From contig NZ_PPSW01000011.1 in NCBI RefSeq assembly GCF_005876835.1, positions 108,814-172,813 of the forward strand: a stretch of DNA of 64,000 nt, given 5' to 3'. Made by a program: the position numbers and the translations under genes. The notes under the pieces were generated by a model. It saw nothing but the letters and a program-made list of their open reading frames with translations, was not told where the DNA came from and searched no databases. Source of the stretch: Pseudoalteromonas phenolica. GTDB lineage: Bacteria; Pseudomonadota; Gammaproteobacteria; Enterobacterales; Alteromonadaceae. Numbering within the stretch: position 1 is the first letter of the stretch; every line of letters starts with the position of its first letter. Of this stretch, positions 9,405 to 21,895 are shown piece by piece.

Positions 9405-9722
9405 TTAGCCCCAGAGTTTCTCTAAGTCATATAAGTCACGTGTTTGATCTTGCATAACGTGAACAACCACATCGCCTAAATCAACCAGTACCCACTCACC
9501 TACATCTTGTCCTTCAATGCCTAATAGGTCTTCACCAGCATGACGCGTTTCTTTAGCAACGTGTTCAGCAATAGACTGTACGTGACGTTTTGAGTTACCT
9601 GAGCAAATGACCAAATAATCCGTTACAGAGCTCACTTCTTTTACATCTAACTTAACAATGTCACGGGCTTTCATGTCGTCAACTTTGTCTAATGCAAAGT
9701 CTAATAATTGTTCAGAATTCAA
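9405..9722 (-). CDS. rsfS: Ribosomal silencing factor RsfS
   Basis: Binds ribosomal protein L14 and blocks subunit joining in stationary phase or starvation. Conserved blocks include [14 protein letters not shown] and [14 protein letters not shown]. The frame stays open to a GTG at 9767 (120 aa), but family members begin near [17 protein letters not shown] at 9722 is preceded by GAG at 9 nt and gives 106 aa, like E. coli RsfS, so I chose it; the start is the uncertain part. Confidence 0.9.
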   Translation of the reverse strand: MNSEQLLDFALDKVDDMKARDIVKLDVKEVSSVTDYLVICSGNSKRHVQSIAEHVAKETRHAGEDLLGIEGQDVGEWVLVDLGDVVVHVMQDQTRDLYDLEKLWG

Positions 9723-9778
9723 ATCTTGTATCTCTATGCTCAAAAAATAAGGCGCGTATAGTAGCACAGCACATTGGT

Positions 9779-10408
9779 TTATTCAGCATAGAGCTGATGA
9801 GTACGAATGTAATCTATGACCGAAGACGCGAGAAATTGTTCCATAGGTTTTTGATTATTTATTAGTTTTCTAATATCGCTCGATGCGGCATCAAAACTAG
9901 GGCCGGTTAAAAAATGACAATGACCTGCTTTTTTCGTGAGTAACAGCTCGCTTGTCTCAACATTAGCTTGTTCCACGTAGTCAGAAAGCGCTGGGCTTGG
10001 AGCATAAATTTCGCCTGGACGCTGATAAACCACGATGTGGCAAAGCTGTGTAATGGCTTGCCATTCATACCAAGACGTTAAACTATTGAAGGAATCCATA
10101 CCCATCAAAAAAATGATGGATGAATTAGGCTGCTCGCCTCGGTATTCCTGCAGCGTTAATAGTGAATAAGAAGGCCCTTGTCGTTCAAGCTCTCTTTTAT
10201 CAATAGTGAACGCTCTATTACCATGAGTTGCTAATTCGAGCATGTTGAGACGGTGTGTGTCAGTGATCTTAGGTTGTGCTTTGTGGACAGGTATGGCACA
10301 AGGCAAGAACCGTAATTCAGCAAGCCCCAGCTCAGCAACGCATTGCTCGGCCATATTTATATGTCCTAAATGGACGGGATCAAAAGTACCACCAAAAAGT
10401 GCAATCAT
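9779..10408 (-). CDS. nadD: Nicotinate-nucleotide adenylyltransferase
   Basis: Adenylates nicotinate mononucleotide in NAD synthesis. The 209 residues start with the nucleotidyltransferase motif GGTFDPVHLGH (HxGH at H13-H16) and end with the ISSxxxR-type motif SSDIRKLI. It lies 5 nt after holA in the same operon. Confidence 0.97.
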   Translation of the reverse strand: MIALFGGTFDPVHLGHINMAEQCVAELGLAELRFLPCAIPVHKAQPKITDTHRLNMLELATHGNRAFTIDKRELERQGPSYSLLTLQEYRGEQPNSSIIFLMGMDSFNSLTSWYEWQAITQLCHIVVYQRPGEIYAPSPALSDYVEQANVETSELLLTKKAGHCHFLTGPSFDAASSDIRKLINNQKPMEQFLASSVIDYIRTHQLYAE

Positions 10409-10413
10409 ATTGT

Positions 10414-11450
10414 TTAATCAGTGTGGTTGATGGGCAGACCAATTGGGATGTGATAGCAAAAACTCAGTGCACAATGCAGTAAGGCTTGATAAGGCGCAGT
10501 GAGTTCTCCGCGTTTATAGCCACTGTCTATTTGTGCCAACAACAGACCTATTTGCTCGAGCTGATGCAGAGGCAATCTATCAAGTGCTTGCTGAGTCAAA
10601 GGCTGCTGGTTTTTCCAAATATTATGCTGTTTATAGAGCGCAGTAATATTTTGACCTTGCTGTAAGCCTTGCTTAATTGATACTAAGGTTTGCTGCTGCT
10701 TATTCAGCGCCCAAACCAGCGTATTTGGCTCAGTGTTATCTTCAGCTAACTTAACCATCACTTTGGTGATTTTTTTTGCCTGACCGGCAAGCGTTGCATT
10801 AGTCAGGTCAAAAATATCAAATTTACTTTGATTAAGTAGTCCCGCTAAGATTTGCTCATCATTGACGGTTTGTGAAGGATAAAGCAGCGCCAGTTTTTCT
10901 AGCTCTTGATGTGTTGCGAGTAGGTTACCTTCTGTGGCCAGCAAAAGTTGCTTTTTTGCATCTTGTGTTAGAGCGACTTTTAACTGCTTGGCTTGCGAAT
11001 CAAGCCAGCGCTGCAAGTGTTGGCCAGTCAATTCATAACAAGGCACATATACGCCTTGCTTTTCTAAGCCTTTAAACCAAGCACCGCGTTGGATCTCTTG
11101 GCTGGCTTTTTGACCTTTCACAATTAACACGACATCAGGGTTCGGTTGAGCAGTCAGTTGTTTAAACGCATCACTACCGGCTGTGCCTGGTTTTTGCTGG
11201 TTCAAATCAAATTCAATGAGTGTGCGTGCACTAAATAGCGACATGCTATTGTATTGGGCAAGTAATTCTTGCCAATCAAAGCCTGGCAACAAACTAAATT
11301 TAATGACTTCGTCGAAGCCTTGCTGTTTTGCCGCTTGCTTTATTTGCTGCACACATTGTGCTTCTTGAAAAGGTTCTTCACCTAAAACCAAATAGAATGG
11401 GGCTAGGCCTTTTCGTAAAGTTTCTGGAAGTTGGTTAGCGTAACAGCGCA

Positions 11451-11451
<1 letters not shown>
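10414..11451 (-). CDS. holA: DNA polymerase III delta subunit
   Basis: Clamp-loader subunit that opens the beta clamp. The 345 residues match the family: N-terminal PFYLVLGEEPF, the degenerate AAA+ region, and a C-terminal collar domain. It is identified mainly from these motifs and from its invariant place between lptE and nadD. It overlaps lptE by 1 nt. Confidence 0.95.
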
Positions 11452-14535
<3,084 letters not shown>

Positions 14536-14709
14536 CTATGTTTCCAGACTTCTTGCAAATTAATAAAAAATTGTTCGATAGCATACCCCAAAAACTGAGC
14601 GAATCACAGCCATAGAGGTGCATTTTGTGGCGCTTACAAGGCAGCAAAATATCACTTTTTTGCCACTGGACTATAGTTATAGAAAGTTTACTTAAAAATG
14701 GAGTCTGCC

Positions 14710-15168
14710 ATGGCGGAGTATAAAAAGTGGTTAGATGATTTTGCGCATTGGCTGAAAGATATAAAAGAGCATGAGCTTGAAGACTTAATTAATAAATTTA
14801 TTGAAAGCCAAGGTAAGCTAAAAGAGCTCGGCGAAGAGAAGGTAAAAAACTACAGCCATTATCTCAAGCGAGATTTAAAACATTTAGAAGATGACTATAA
14901 AGGCACTGATGATATTGCTTGGCAAGAATTAAAGGCAGGTGTGCTATTTGAGTTGGCGCAACTAGAAGACCGCACGCAGTTAGAATGGCAGGCGCTTTTA
15001 AAAGATTTTGAGCATGATGGGGTTTACAAAGCGGGTGAATGGATAGCCATGGGGCAATTAGTATGTAAAAATTGTCATCATACTACAGATGTACTTTATG
15101 CCTCTGAAATTAGAGCATGTAGCCAATGTGAGCATCAAGAATTCAGCCGAAAAGCATTGTCTCCATAG
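14710..15168 (+). CDS. ybeL: Zinc-ribbon protein YbeL (DUF1451)
   Basis: Family of unknown function placed opposite leuS in many gammaproteobacteria, as in E. coli. An acidic and basic helical N-terminal part is followed by a C-terminal zinc ribbon (CKNCHH and CSQCEH). An ATG at 14698 is also in frame, but 14710 has GGAG exactly 6 nt upstream, so I prefer 14710 (152 residues). Confidence 0.88.
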   Translation: MAEYKKWLDDFAHWLKDIKEHELEDLINKFIESQGKLKELGEEKVKNYSHYLKRDLKHLEDDYKGTDDIAWQELKAGVLFELAQLEDRTQLEWQALLKDFEHDGVYKAGEWIAMGQLVCKNCHHTTDVLYASEIRACSQCEHQEFSRKALSP

Positions 15169-15206
15169 TCTAGCCAATTGGGTTAGATAATAAAAAGAAG
15201 TTAGGA

Positions 15207-17618
15207 ATGACAAATAAGATAGCACCTTTACCTATTGAGGCCTTAGCGCCAACTGTTTCTCTTGCGCATGTTGAGTCATGCATGCGCAACCCTTATCCTG
15301 AAGCGTTGACATTTATTGGTCAGCAACGCGCCCAAAGTGCTTTAGATTTCTCACTGGGTATGGACTTGCCTGGTTATAACACTTTTGTAATGGGCGAAGC
15401 GGCATTAGGCCGTTTTACCATGGTAAAAGACAAGTTAGAAGCACACAGTAAAACTAAATCAACGCCAAATGAGTGGTTGTACGTCAATAACTACGACGAT
15501 CACCGTAAACCTATCGCGCTATTTATGCAGCCAGGTCAGAGCAAAGAGCTTGCTGATGACATGGATGAGTTTCTAGATGAAGTAGCCGATACTTTTCCTG
15601 CAGCATTCGATAACCCTGGTTATCAACGCAAAAAGAAGTCCATCGATAAAGAGTTCGATAACAAGTATGACGCAGCCATTACCGCAGTTGCAGAGCTTGC
15701 CGCAAAAAAAAGTGTGGCGCTGATAGAAGAAAGCAACCAGGTGGCCTTTGCGCCAGTGATCGATGGCAAACAATTAGATGATGTAGAATTTGCTGCACTC
15801 GATGAGAAAGTGCAAGAACACTTTTTTGATGCCATAGATAAGTTAGAAGATGACCTTATAGAAGCCTTAATTGAGCTACCACGTTGGAAACGTGAATCAT
15901 CTGAAAAGCTGAGAAACTTAAAGAAGCAAACGGTTGAAACTGCCACTAAGCCTTTACTGAAGAAACTAGAGCTCAAGTATGCTAGCCACATTGGTGTTAT
16001 TCGTTATCTAAAAGATGTCCGCATTGAAATCGTTGATGCGGTGCTAGAATGGCTTGATGACAGCGGCAGCGAGGAAAACAAAGACGAGTTTGACCATCGA
16101 GGTATGTTAAATGACTTTTTTGCCCCGAATATTCTGGTTGAATATAAAGATGGTGAGCCTGCACCTGTGGTGTACGAGCCAAACCCAACTTTTGGCAATA
16201 TTTTTGGCAAGGTTGAATACGCCACTTCACAAGGCAACTTAATCACGAGTTATCGATCAATCCAACCGGGTGCGTTACATAAGGCCAATGGTGGTTACCT
16301 GATCATGGATGCCGATAAAGTCTTGGCTAACTCGCAAGTGTGGGATGGTCTAAAGTTGTCGCTTAAAACCCACCAAATAAAGAATGATTTGCCGTATCAA
16401 GATAGTTCAGTAGGCAGCAGTTTCACGCTTCGTCCTCAGTTAATTCCACTAGATGTGAAGATTATTTTGTTGGGCTCACGTGATTTATATTATGCCATCA
16501 GTGATTACGACGAAGAGTTTGCTGAGCTATTTAGAGTATTGGCTGATTTTGACTACTACTTGCCAAGTAGCGATAAACTTCAATATCAGTTCATAACTAA
16601 AGTACTTGAGTATTGCGATAAAACTTTAAGCTGTGGTATTTCGGCGTGTGGTCTTGCGCGTTTGCTCAAGTTTAGCTATCGCCAAGCAGAGCATCACACC
16701 AAGCTGTCAGCAAGATTTGCAGATGTGCTCGAGTTAGTTGCAGAAGCAAGCTTTTATGCAAAACAAGACAATGTAACAGAGGTTACTGCAGAGCATATTG
16801 ATGAAGCCATTGCAGGTAAGCAGTATCGAACCGGTCAACTTAGCGAAAATATGCTAAGCGATATTAAAGAAGGCCACACACTGATCGAAACTGACGGTGA
16901 AGCGATTGCTAAAATCAATGGTCTGACGGTATTACATATTGGTGATACGGCATTTGGTACACCTGCGCGTATTACGGCTACGGTATATGCAGGTTCAGAT
17001 GGTGTCATTGACGTCGAACGTGAAGCTGACTTAGGTAAGTCAATTCATTCTAAAGGCGTGATGTTATTAACGGGTTATTTAGGTAACAAGTATGCGCAAA
17101 ACTTTAGCTTAACACTCAGTGCCAATATCGCGATTGAACAAAGTTATGGCTATATCGACGGCGATAGTGCCTCACTTGCTGAATTATGCGGCTTGATCTC
17201 AGCTATCACTCAACTACCTATTAACCAGTCGTTAGCGTTGACAGGCTCCATTAACCAGCATGGTGAAGTGCAGGCGATTGGTGGCGTAAACGAAAAAATA
17301 GAAGGCTTCTTTAAGCTTTGTAAAATGCGTGGTTTAACCGGTCAGCAAGGTGTGATCATTCCACAATCTAATCGAGTTAATTTAGTCTTAGATGACGAGG
17401 TTTTACAAGAAGTAGAGCGTGGTCGCTTCCATATTTATGCGGTTTCAAACGTAGATGAAGCATTGAGCTTATTAATGAATCGTGATGCCGGAGAGCTAGT
17501 CGAGGGTGAATACCCAGAGGGCTCGATTAATGCGCTAACACTGGCTCGATTACAGCAAATTGCTGATGTGGTCAGTGGCGATAATGATAAAGAAGAAACA
17601 GAGCAAGATAAGGAGTAA
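15207..17618 (+). CDS. Lon-like ATP-dependent protease (LonB/YcbZ family)
   Basis: The 803 residues combine an N-terminal domain, an AAA-like region and a C-terminal Lon peptidase domain. The Ser-Lys dyad is visible as DGDSASLAEL (serine) and GGVNEKIEGFF (lysine). The canonical Walker A is not obvious, as in YcbZ-like members, so ATP use is uncertain. It is not the housekeeping Lon. A ribosome site for the downstream FKBP gene lies in its stop region, so the two are probably co-transcribed. Confidence 0.88.
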   Translation: MTNKIAPLPIEALAPTVSLAHVESCMRNPYPEALTFIGQQRAQSALDFSLGMDLPGYNTFVMGEAALGRFTMVKDKLEAHSKTKSTPNEWLYVNNYDDHRKPIALFMQPGQSKELADDMDEFLDEVADTFPAAFDNPGYQRKKKSIDKEFDNKYDAAITAVAELAAKKSVALIEESNQVAFAPVIDGKQLDDVEFAALDEKVQEHFFDAIDKLEDDLIEALIELPRWKRESSEKLRNLKKQTVETATKPLLKKLELKYASHIGVIRYLKDVRIEIVDAVLEWLDDSGSEENKDEFDHRGMLNDFFAPNILVEYKDGEPAPVVYEPNPTFGNIFGKVEYATSQGNLITSYRSIQPGALHKANGGYLIMDADKVLANSQVWDGLKLSLKTHQIKNDLPYQDSSVGSSFTLRPQLIPLDVKIILLGSRDLYYAISDYDEEFAELFRVLADFDYYLPSSDKLQYQFITKVLEYCDKTLSCGISACGLARLLKFSYRQAEHHTKLSARFADVLELVAEASFYAKQDNVTEVTAEHIDEAIAGKQYRTGQLSENMLSDIKEGHTLIETDGEAIAKINGLTVLHIGDTAFGTPARITATVYAGSDGVIDVEREADLGKSIHSKGVMLLTGYLGNKYAQNFSLTLSANIAIEQSYGYIDGDSASLAELCGLISAITQLPINQSLALTGSINQHGEVQAIGGVNEKIEGFFKLCKMRGLTGQQGVIIPQSNRVNLVLDDEVLQEVERGRFHIYAVSNVDEALSLLMNRDAGELVEGEYPEGSINALTLARLQQIADVVSGDNDKEETEQDKE

Positions 17619-17623
17619 GTAGC

Positions 17624-18106
17624 GTGTCTACAACCAATGTAATTTTAGTGATTGTCATCGTGATTTTAGTGGCACTATTTTCTCGTGCGTCGCAAAAGAA
17701 CAAAGCGGCTGCAGGAGAGAACCGTATTAAAGCGGCAGAGTTTTTGGCAGAAAATGCAAAAAAAGACACTGTCGTCACAACTGATTCTGGCTTACAGTAC
17801 GAAGTGATTACACAGGGTGAGGGAGATGCAAAACCTTCTGCCACCAGTAAAGTAAAAGTTCATTACCATGGCACACTTGCTGATGGCACCGTATTTGATA
17901 GCTCAGTAGAGCGAAATAGCCCGATCAGCTTTGGCTTAAACCAGGTTATTCCAGGTTGGACTGAAGGTGTACAGCTAATGACTGAAGGCAGTAAGTTCAA
18001 GTTTTATATCAGTCCTGAGTTAGGTTATGGGGACAGTGCAGCAGGTAAGATCCCAGCTGGCTCATTGTTGATTTTTGAAGTTGAGCTTTTAAAAATAGAA
18101 TCGTAA
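17624..18106 (+). CDS. Membrane-anchored FKBP-type peptidyl-prolyl isomerase
   Basis: Starts with GTG preceded by AAGGAG. Residues 4-22 form one hydrophobic segment, followed by a charged linker and an FKBP domain (about 48-160) with VKVHYHGTLADGTVFDSS, IPGWTEGVQLM and PELGYG. It catalyses cis-trans isomerisation of prolyl bonds, probably facing the periplasm. It lacks the N-terminal dimerisation domain of FkpA or Mip. Confidence 0.9.
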   Translation: MSTTNVILVIVIVILVALFSRASQKNKAAAGENRIKAAEFLAENAKKDTVVTTDSGLQYEVITQGEGDAKPSATSKVKVHYHGTLADGTVFDSSVERNSPISFGLNQVIPGWTEGVQLMTEGSKFKFYISPELGYGDSAAGKIPAGSLLIFEVELLKIES

Positions 18107-18130
18107 CGTTAGTATAAATTTAGAAACATG

Positions 18131-18154
18131 AAAGGGGGCTAAGCCTCCTTTTTT
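18131..18154 (+). terminator. Terminator after the FKBP gene
   Basis: AAAGGGGGCT pairs with AGCCTCCTTT (one G-T wobble) and is followed by six or more T. It separates the FKBP gene from the small gene at 18177. Confidence 0.8.
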
Positions 18155-18176
18155 ATACATAATGTAAGGAGAGAAT

Positions 18177-18488
18177 ATGTATATGGGTCTTGTTATCACT
18201 ACATTAATGGTACTTTTTGTTTATTTCAGAGCCAAGCATGTCAATGAAATAAAAGCACATGTTGCAGAGACATACCCTGAAGTATTTATCCGTTTGTCAA
18301 AAGACAAAATGAAAGTAGGGGTTAATAACGTGTTTGTGATTGCCCTTGAAGAGTCTCTGAAATTTGGCGAGCTAAGTAAAACCCAGGATAAGCGTTTGCA
18401 GTTATTAACCAAAAGAATGCGTGATTTTGATACGCGTTTTATGGCGGTCTCAGTTATCGTTATGATCAGTTATATTTTTCTGGCTTAA
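18177..18488 (+). CDS. Small two-TM hypothetical protein
   Basis: 103 residues with a membrane segment at each end (about 3-18 and 85-102) and a basic helical middle. This layout resembles UspB of enterics, but I see no convincing sequence match, so no function is given. AAGGAGAG upstream fits a start at 18177 (5 nt) or at a second ATG at 18183 (11 nt). Confidence 0.7.
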   Translation: MYMGLVITTLMVLFVYFRAKHVNEIKAHVAETYPEVFIRLSKDKMKVGVNNVFVIALEESLKFGELSKTQDKRLQLLTKRMRDFDTRFMAVSVIVMISYIFLA

Positions 18489-18813
18489 CTCAAATATTAC
18501 TGAATGAAAATCTATCATGCATACTCACAGTGTGGTGACTGAATAAAAAGATAAATCTCATTTTTCATCATAAGAAAATGAGATTTATCTGTATTCATTG
18601 AATCTTATTCTATCTAATACTCTACTCAAGTGCTTATTGATTAGGTTTTCCGCCAATATGTCATTCACTCTCCATAGGTACTTGAAAAGCCTTCAACTAA
18701 TTTATCAAACGATTCATCATTTTTGGTTTATTTTATTTGCGATTTGTAGTGTTTAATTGCAGCTTTGTTTTGCTTTAGGTAGCTTTGAGCGGCTATTGAT
18801 AAGAGAGAAATAA
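18489..18813. other. Intergenic region with a long hairpin
   Basis: 325 bp without a credible gene. It holds the inverted repeat at 18549-18590 (listed separately) and probably the promoter of the downstream membrane-protein gene. No RNA gene, operator or mobile element was recognised in the rest. Confidence 0.5.
18549..18590. repeat. 16-bp perfect inverted repeat (hairpin)
   Basis: AGATAAATCTCATTTT (18549-18564) and AAAATGAGATTTATCT (18575-18590) are perfectly complementary with a 10-nt loop. It is about 60 bp after the small gene stop. The stem is AT-rich with no T-run after the right arm, so it may be a weak terminator or an mRNA-stabilising stem. Confidence 0.65.
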
Positions 18814-19995
18814 ATGACCGAGTACAGCTTACCTAACCGTCGCATTCTGGCTATCGATGTTTTCCGTGGTTTGACGATCCTCACCATGGTATTTGTAAAC
18901 GAACTTGCCGCAATTAAAAACATTCCTTCTTGGATGACGCATATGCCTGCCGATGCGAACGCCATGACTTTTGTAGATTTAGTATTCCCAGCTTTCTTAT
19001 TTATTGTGGGCATGTCTATTCCATTTTCAACACAAGCAAAAGCTGCAAAAGGAGCGAGCTCAAAACGTTTATTAGTTGATGCAGCCTTCAGAGCGCTTGG
19101 ATTAATCGTAATCGGCTTGTTTATGGTGAACACCATATATGGTTATGATGAAAGCAAAATGCTGATATCTATGCCGCTTTGGACTTTGTTGATGTATGCC
19201 AGTGTACTGCTCATATGGAGTCACTATCCAAAGCACCTTTCAAGTGTATTAGTCAAAGGCTGTAAATATTTAGGCATACTTGGCCTTATTGTGCTGGCAT
19301 ATATTTACGACGGCCCTTACGGTGGTATGACACCTCAGTGGTGGGGGATCCTAGGTTTAATCGGCTGGGCGTTTATTTTTAGTGTGGCAGTTTATTTATT
19401 TACTAAACAAGATGTCATTAAATTAATTGCAGCCAGTCTTGCATTTGTCGCGTTATATTTTGTTATAGAACACTTAAGCGGTATTAACGGTGTTCTTGAC
19501 CGACTTGTTGAAGATAACCGAAACCATACCCATGCGACGATAGTTTTAGCAGGTGTGGTGATGAGCTTAATTTTTTATCACGCTAAATTAACTGACAAAA
19601 AGTGGTTCAACTATTTTGCTTTTGTATTTGTTAGTGGCGCACTTACCTTGTTGAGCTGGTGGCATTGGCCAGTTTCAAAGATATGGGCAACGCCAAGTTG
19701 GGCATTCATGAGTATCTTCTTCTGTGCACTGATCTTTGGTGCTATTTATTATATCGTTGAGTTAAAGGCACAGACTGATTGGTGCAAGGTATTTGAACCA
19801 GCGGCAAATAACCCATTATTAATTTATATCTTGCCCTATATTTTAATTGCAGCCTTACAGCTACTATCAATTCCAGCAAGACCCGAGTTTATGAGTAGTG
19901 GCGTAATGGGGATTCTATGGAGTCTAGGGTTTGCAGTGGTGATGATGTTTGCTGTGACTGGCTTAAATAAACTTGGTGTTAGGCTTAAACTTTAG
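18814..19995 (+). CDS. NagX-like membrane acyltransferase family protein (DUF5009)
   Basis: 393 residues with about ten membrane helices. The N terminus with LAIDVFRGLTI, then MTFVDLVFPAFLFIVGMSIPF, is the signature of the COG4299 family, related to the human lysosomal heparan-alpha-glucosaminide acetyltransferase and to NagX of chitin-using marine bacteria. The family reaction in bacteria is not firmly known. No chitin or N-acetylglucosamine genes are next to it here, so a role in aminosugar use is only a possibility. Confidence 0.85.
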   Translation: MTEYSLPNRRILAIDVFRGLTILTMVFVNELAAIKNIPSWMTHMPADANAMTFVDLVFPAFLFIVGMSIPFSTQAKAAKGASSKRLLVDAAFRALGLIVIGLFMVNTIYGYDESKMLISMPLWTLLMYASVLLIWSHYPKHLSSVLVKGCKYLGILGLIVLAYIYDGPYGGMTPQWWGILGLIGWAFIFSVAVYLFTKQDVIKLIAASLAFVALYFVIEHLSGINGVLDRLVEDNRNHTHATIVLAGVVMSLIFYHAKLTDKKWFNYFAFVFVSGALTLLSWWHWPVSKIWATPSWAFMSIFFCALIFGAIYYIVELKAQTDWCKVFEPAANNPLLIYILPYILIAALQLLSIPARPEFMSSGVMGILWSLGFAVVMMFAVTGLNKLGVRLKL

Positions 19996-20012
19996 CCTAA
20001 TACTGTAATTAT

Positions 20013-20038
20013 AAAGCGGCGATAGTACCGCTTAGTTT
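20013..20038 (+). terminator. Possible terminator between the NagX-like gene and the small peptide gene
   Basis: AAGCGG and CCGCTT form a 6-bp stem with an 8-nt loop, followed by a weak AGTTTAA stretch. It lies between convergent genes. The short T-run lowers confidence. Confidence 0.4.
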
Positions 20039-20046
20039 AATCTAGC

Positions 20047-20235
20047 TTAGAAAGTAATTGGTACTGTATTTACTTTTGTGTCAGCAGGGACTAGTTGTTT
20101 GTCGAAGTGGCAATATTCAGTTGTGCCACATGCACCGTTACCACCATTTGCTCCAACGATTGCAGGTGTAGCTGCCGATGAAATAGTCTTATTATTTAGG
20201 CTTTTAAGTTGCTTTTTCTTTAATACAATTTTCAT
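20047..20235 (-). CDS. Orphan RiPP-precursor-like peptide
   Basis: 62 residues starting at an ATG with AAGGAA 8 nt upstream; a longer in-frame reading from 20265 lacks this. The N-terminal third is Lys/Leu/Asn rich (MKIVLKKKQLKSLNN), then comes a small-residue stretch ending GANGG, then a Thr-rich tail with two cysteines (CGTTEYC). This leader, Gly-Gly, core layout resembles natural-product precursors of the lanthipeptide-like GG-leader kind. No modification enzyme, peptidase or ABC exporter is present nearby, so the role is inferred from shape only. Confidence 0.6.
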   Translation of the reverse strand: MKIVLKKKQLKSLNNKTISSAATPAIVGANGGNGACGTTEYCHFDKQLVPADTKVNTVPITF

Positions 20236-20332
20236 TTTTAAGGTTCCTTTTAATTCATTGTCCAAAATGGACCTTAAAAAGGTAAATTAAATTAATATGT
20301 AAATCAAGGGTTGAAATTAATTTAAAAATGAA

Positions 20333-21895
20333 TCACAAAAAATTCTTTTCAAATCGGCTAAGTAAAGCGCGTTTGGTGTTGTTGGCCAATACGGTGAGTG
20401 TAAGCAGTGATACTAAGATCCAAATTGGTGTATGACCATATTGGCTAAATGGGCTTAATCCGGTAATTAATTGCACTTTTGCTTTCAGTACATTCGCTTC
20501 AAATTGCGGTATTGTTTGCTCAGTTTGAGAGATGGGGTCATAGACGCCCGTAATACCGTTATTGGTGACTCGAACAAGCGGCCTTTGCAGTTCTAGGGCG
20601 CGCATTCTAGCAATTTGCATATGCTGATGGGGGCCGTGAGAATCTCCAAACCAAGCGTCATTACTGACTGTAAAGAGAATGTCAGATTGCTCTGTGAAGT
20701 TATCTCTAACCAAATCGCTAAATACGATTTCGTAGCAAATAGCTGGCAAAATATGTAAGCCATTAGCAATGAGGTTGTTTTGCACACGCTCACCTCGAGA
20801 AAATGAGGACATAGCGAGGTTAAACAAAGGGGCTAACGGTCTGAGAATATCTTCAAATGGCACAAATTCACCAATAGGCAGAAGTTGATGCTTTTGGTAC
20901 CTATTTGAATGTAAGTATTTGTAGTGGCCTTCACTAGAGTCTGGGTATTTCTTACCTAAAACAATAAGCGTGTTGTAGACCGCCTTGGTATCAAACTGGT
21001 AATCAGGGATACCTGTAATCACTGAGGTATTGTTAAAGGCTGCAGCTTTATCTAGCCCTTCTAAAAATGGTGCTGCCATATCTTCTATTTCGGGAATGGC
21101 CGCTTCAGGCCAGACGACGAGGTCTGTGTCGTGCCATTCAACCCGGGTCATATCTCGGTATTTTGACATGGTTGGCCAAAACTGTTCTGGCTCCCAGCGC
21201 AAACTCTGTTGGATGTTGCCTTGTACAAGCAAAGTTGAAATGCGCTTATCAGAGTGCGAAGTAGAAACAGTGAAGCTACTCGTAAGGTATAAACACAGCA
21301 GAGCACCAAACGATGAAAGAGAAAAAGAGACCTGTTTTGCTTTAATGCTGTAATAAATGCTACTAGCAAGAAACACAGCCAGTAAAGTTAAGCCAAACTC
21401 GCCAATTACAGGTGCAAAGATATTAAGTGGTGAATCAGTAAATACATAACCAAAGCTGAGCCATGGAAAGCCAGTTAATAATTTACCACGTAAAAACTCT
21501 GCAATAGCAAAGCCGGCTATTAACAATGCGATCCTTTGCCACGCGCTTTGGCTGAACCTAGCGGCAAATGCAAAAGCCAGCGCAGGGTAAATTGCTAAAT
21601 AGGCACAGAGCAACCCCATCAATAACAAAGAAACTGGTAAAGGTAATCCACCGAACTGAGCTATAGAGACATGCACCCAGCTTATACCAAGTGCAAACCA
21701 GCCAAAACCAAAAGCAAAGCCATATTTGGCTGCGCTTCGGGCAGACTGTTTATCTGTTACGTAGCAAGCCGCAACGAGTGCAAAAATAGCGATGGGCCAT
21801 AGGCTAAACGGTGCATAGCTAAAAGTCATGGCAAGGCCTGCAAAAAATGCAAGCCAAGCATGTTTGTTAGAAAAGAGGGAAAACACCTTACTCAA
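20333..21895 (-). CDS. lnt: Apolipoprotein N-acyltransferase
   Basis: Inner-membrane enzyme adding the third acyl chain to lipoproteins. The 520 residues have about six to eight membrane helices and a nitrilase-like periplasmic domain. The catalytic triad is visible: Glu in WPEAAIPE, Lys in YQKHQLLPIGEF and Cys in AICYEIVFSD. It overlaps corC by 8 nt and is last in miaB-ybeZ-ybeY-corC-lnt. Confidence 0.97.
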   Translation of the reverse strand: MSKVFSLFSNKHAWLAFFAGLAMTFSYAPFSLWPIAIFALVAACYVTDKQSARSAAKYGFAFGFGWFALGISWVHVSIAQFGGLPLPVSLLLMGLLCAYLAIYPALAFAFAARFSQSAWQRIALLIAGFAIAEFLRGKLLTGFPWLSFGYVFTDSPLNIFAPVIGEFGLTLLAVFLASSIYYSIKAKQVSFSLSSFGALLCLYLTSSFTVSTSHSDKRISTLLVQGNIQQSLRWEPEQFWPTMSKYRDMTRVEWHDTDLVVWPEAAIPEIEDMAAPFLEGLDKAAAFNNTSVITGIPDYQFDTKAVYNTLIVLGKKYPDSSEGHYKYLHSNRYQKHQLLPIGEFVPFEDILRPLAPLFNLAMSSFSRGERVQNNLIANGLHILPAICYEIVFSDLVRDNFTEQSDILFTVSNDAWFGDSHGPHQHMQIARMRALELQRPLVRVTNNGITGVYDPISQTEQTIPQFEANVLKAKVQLITGLSPFSQYGHTPIWILVSLLTLTVLANNTKRALLSRFEKNFL

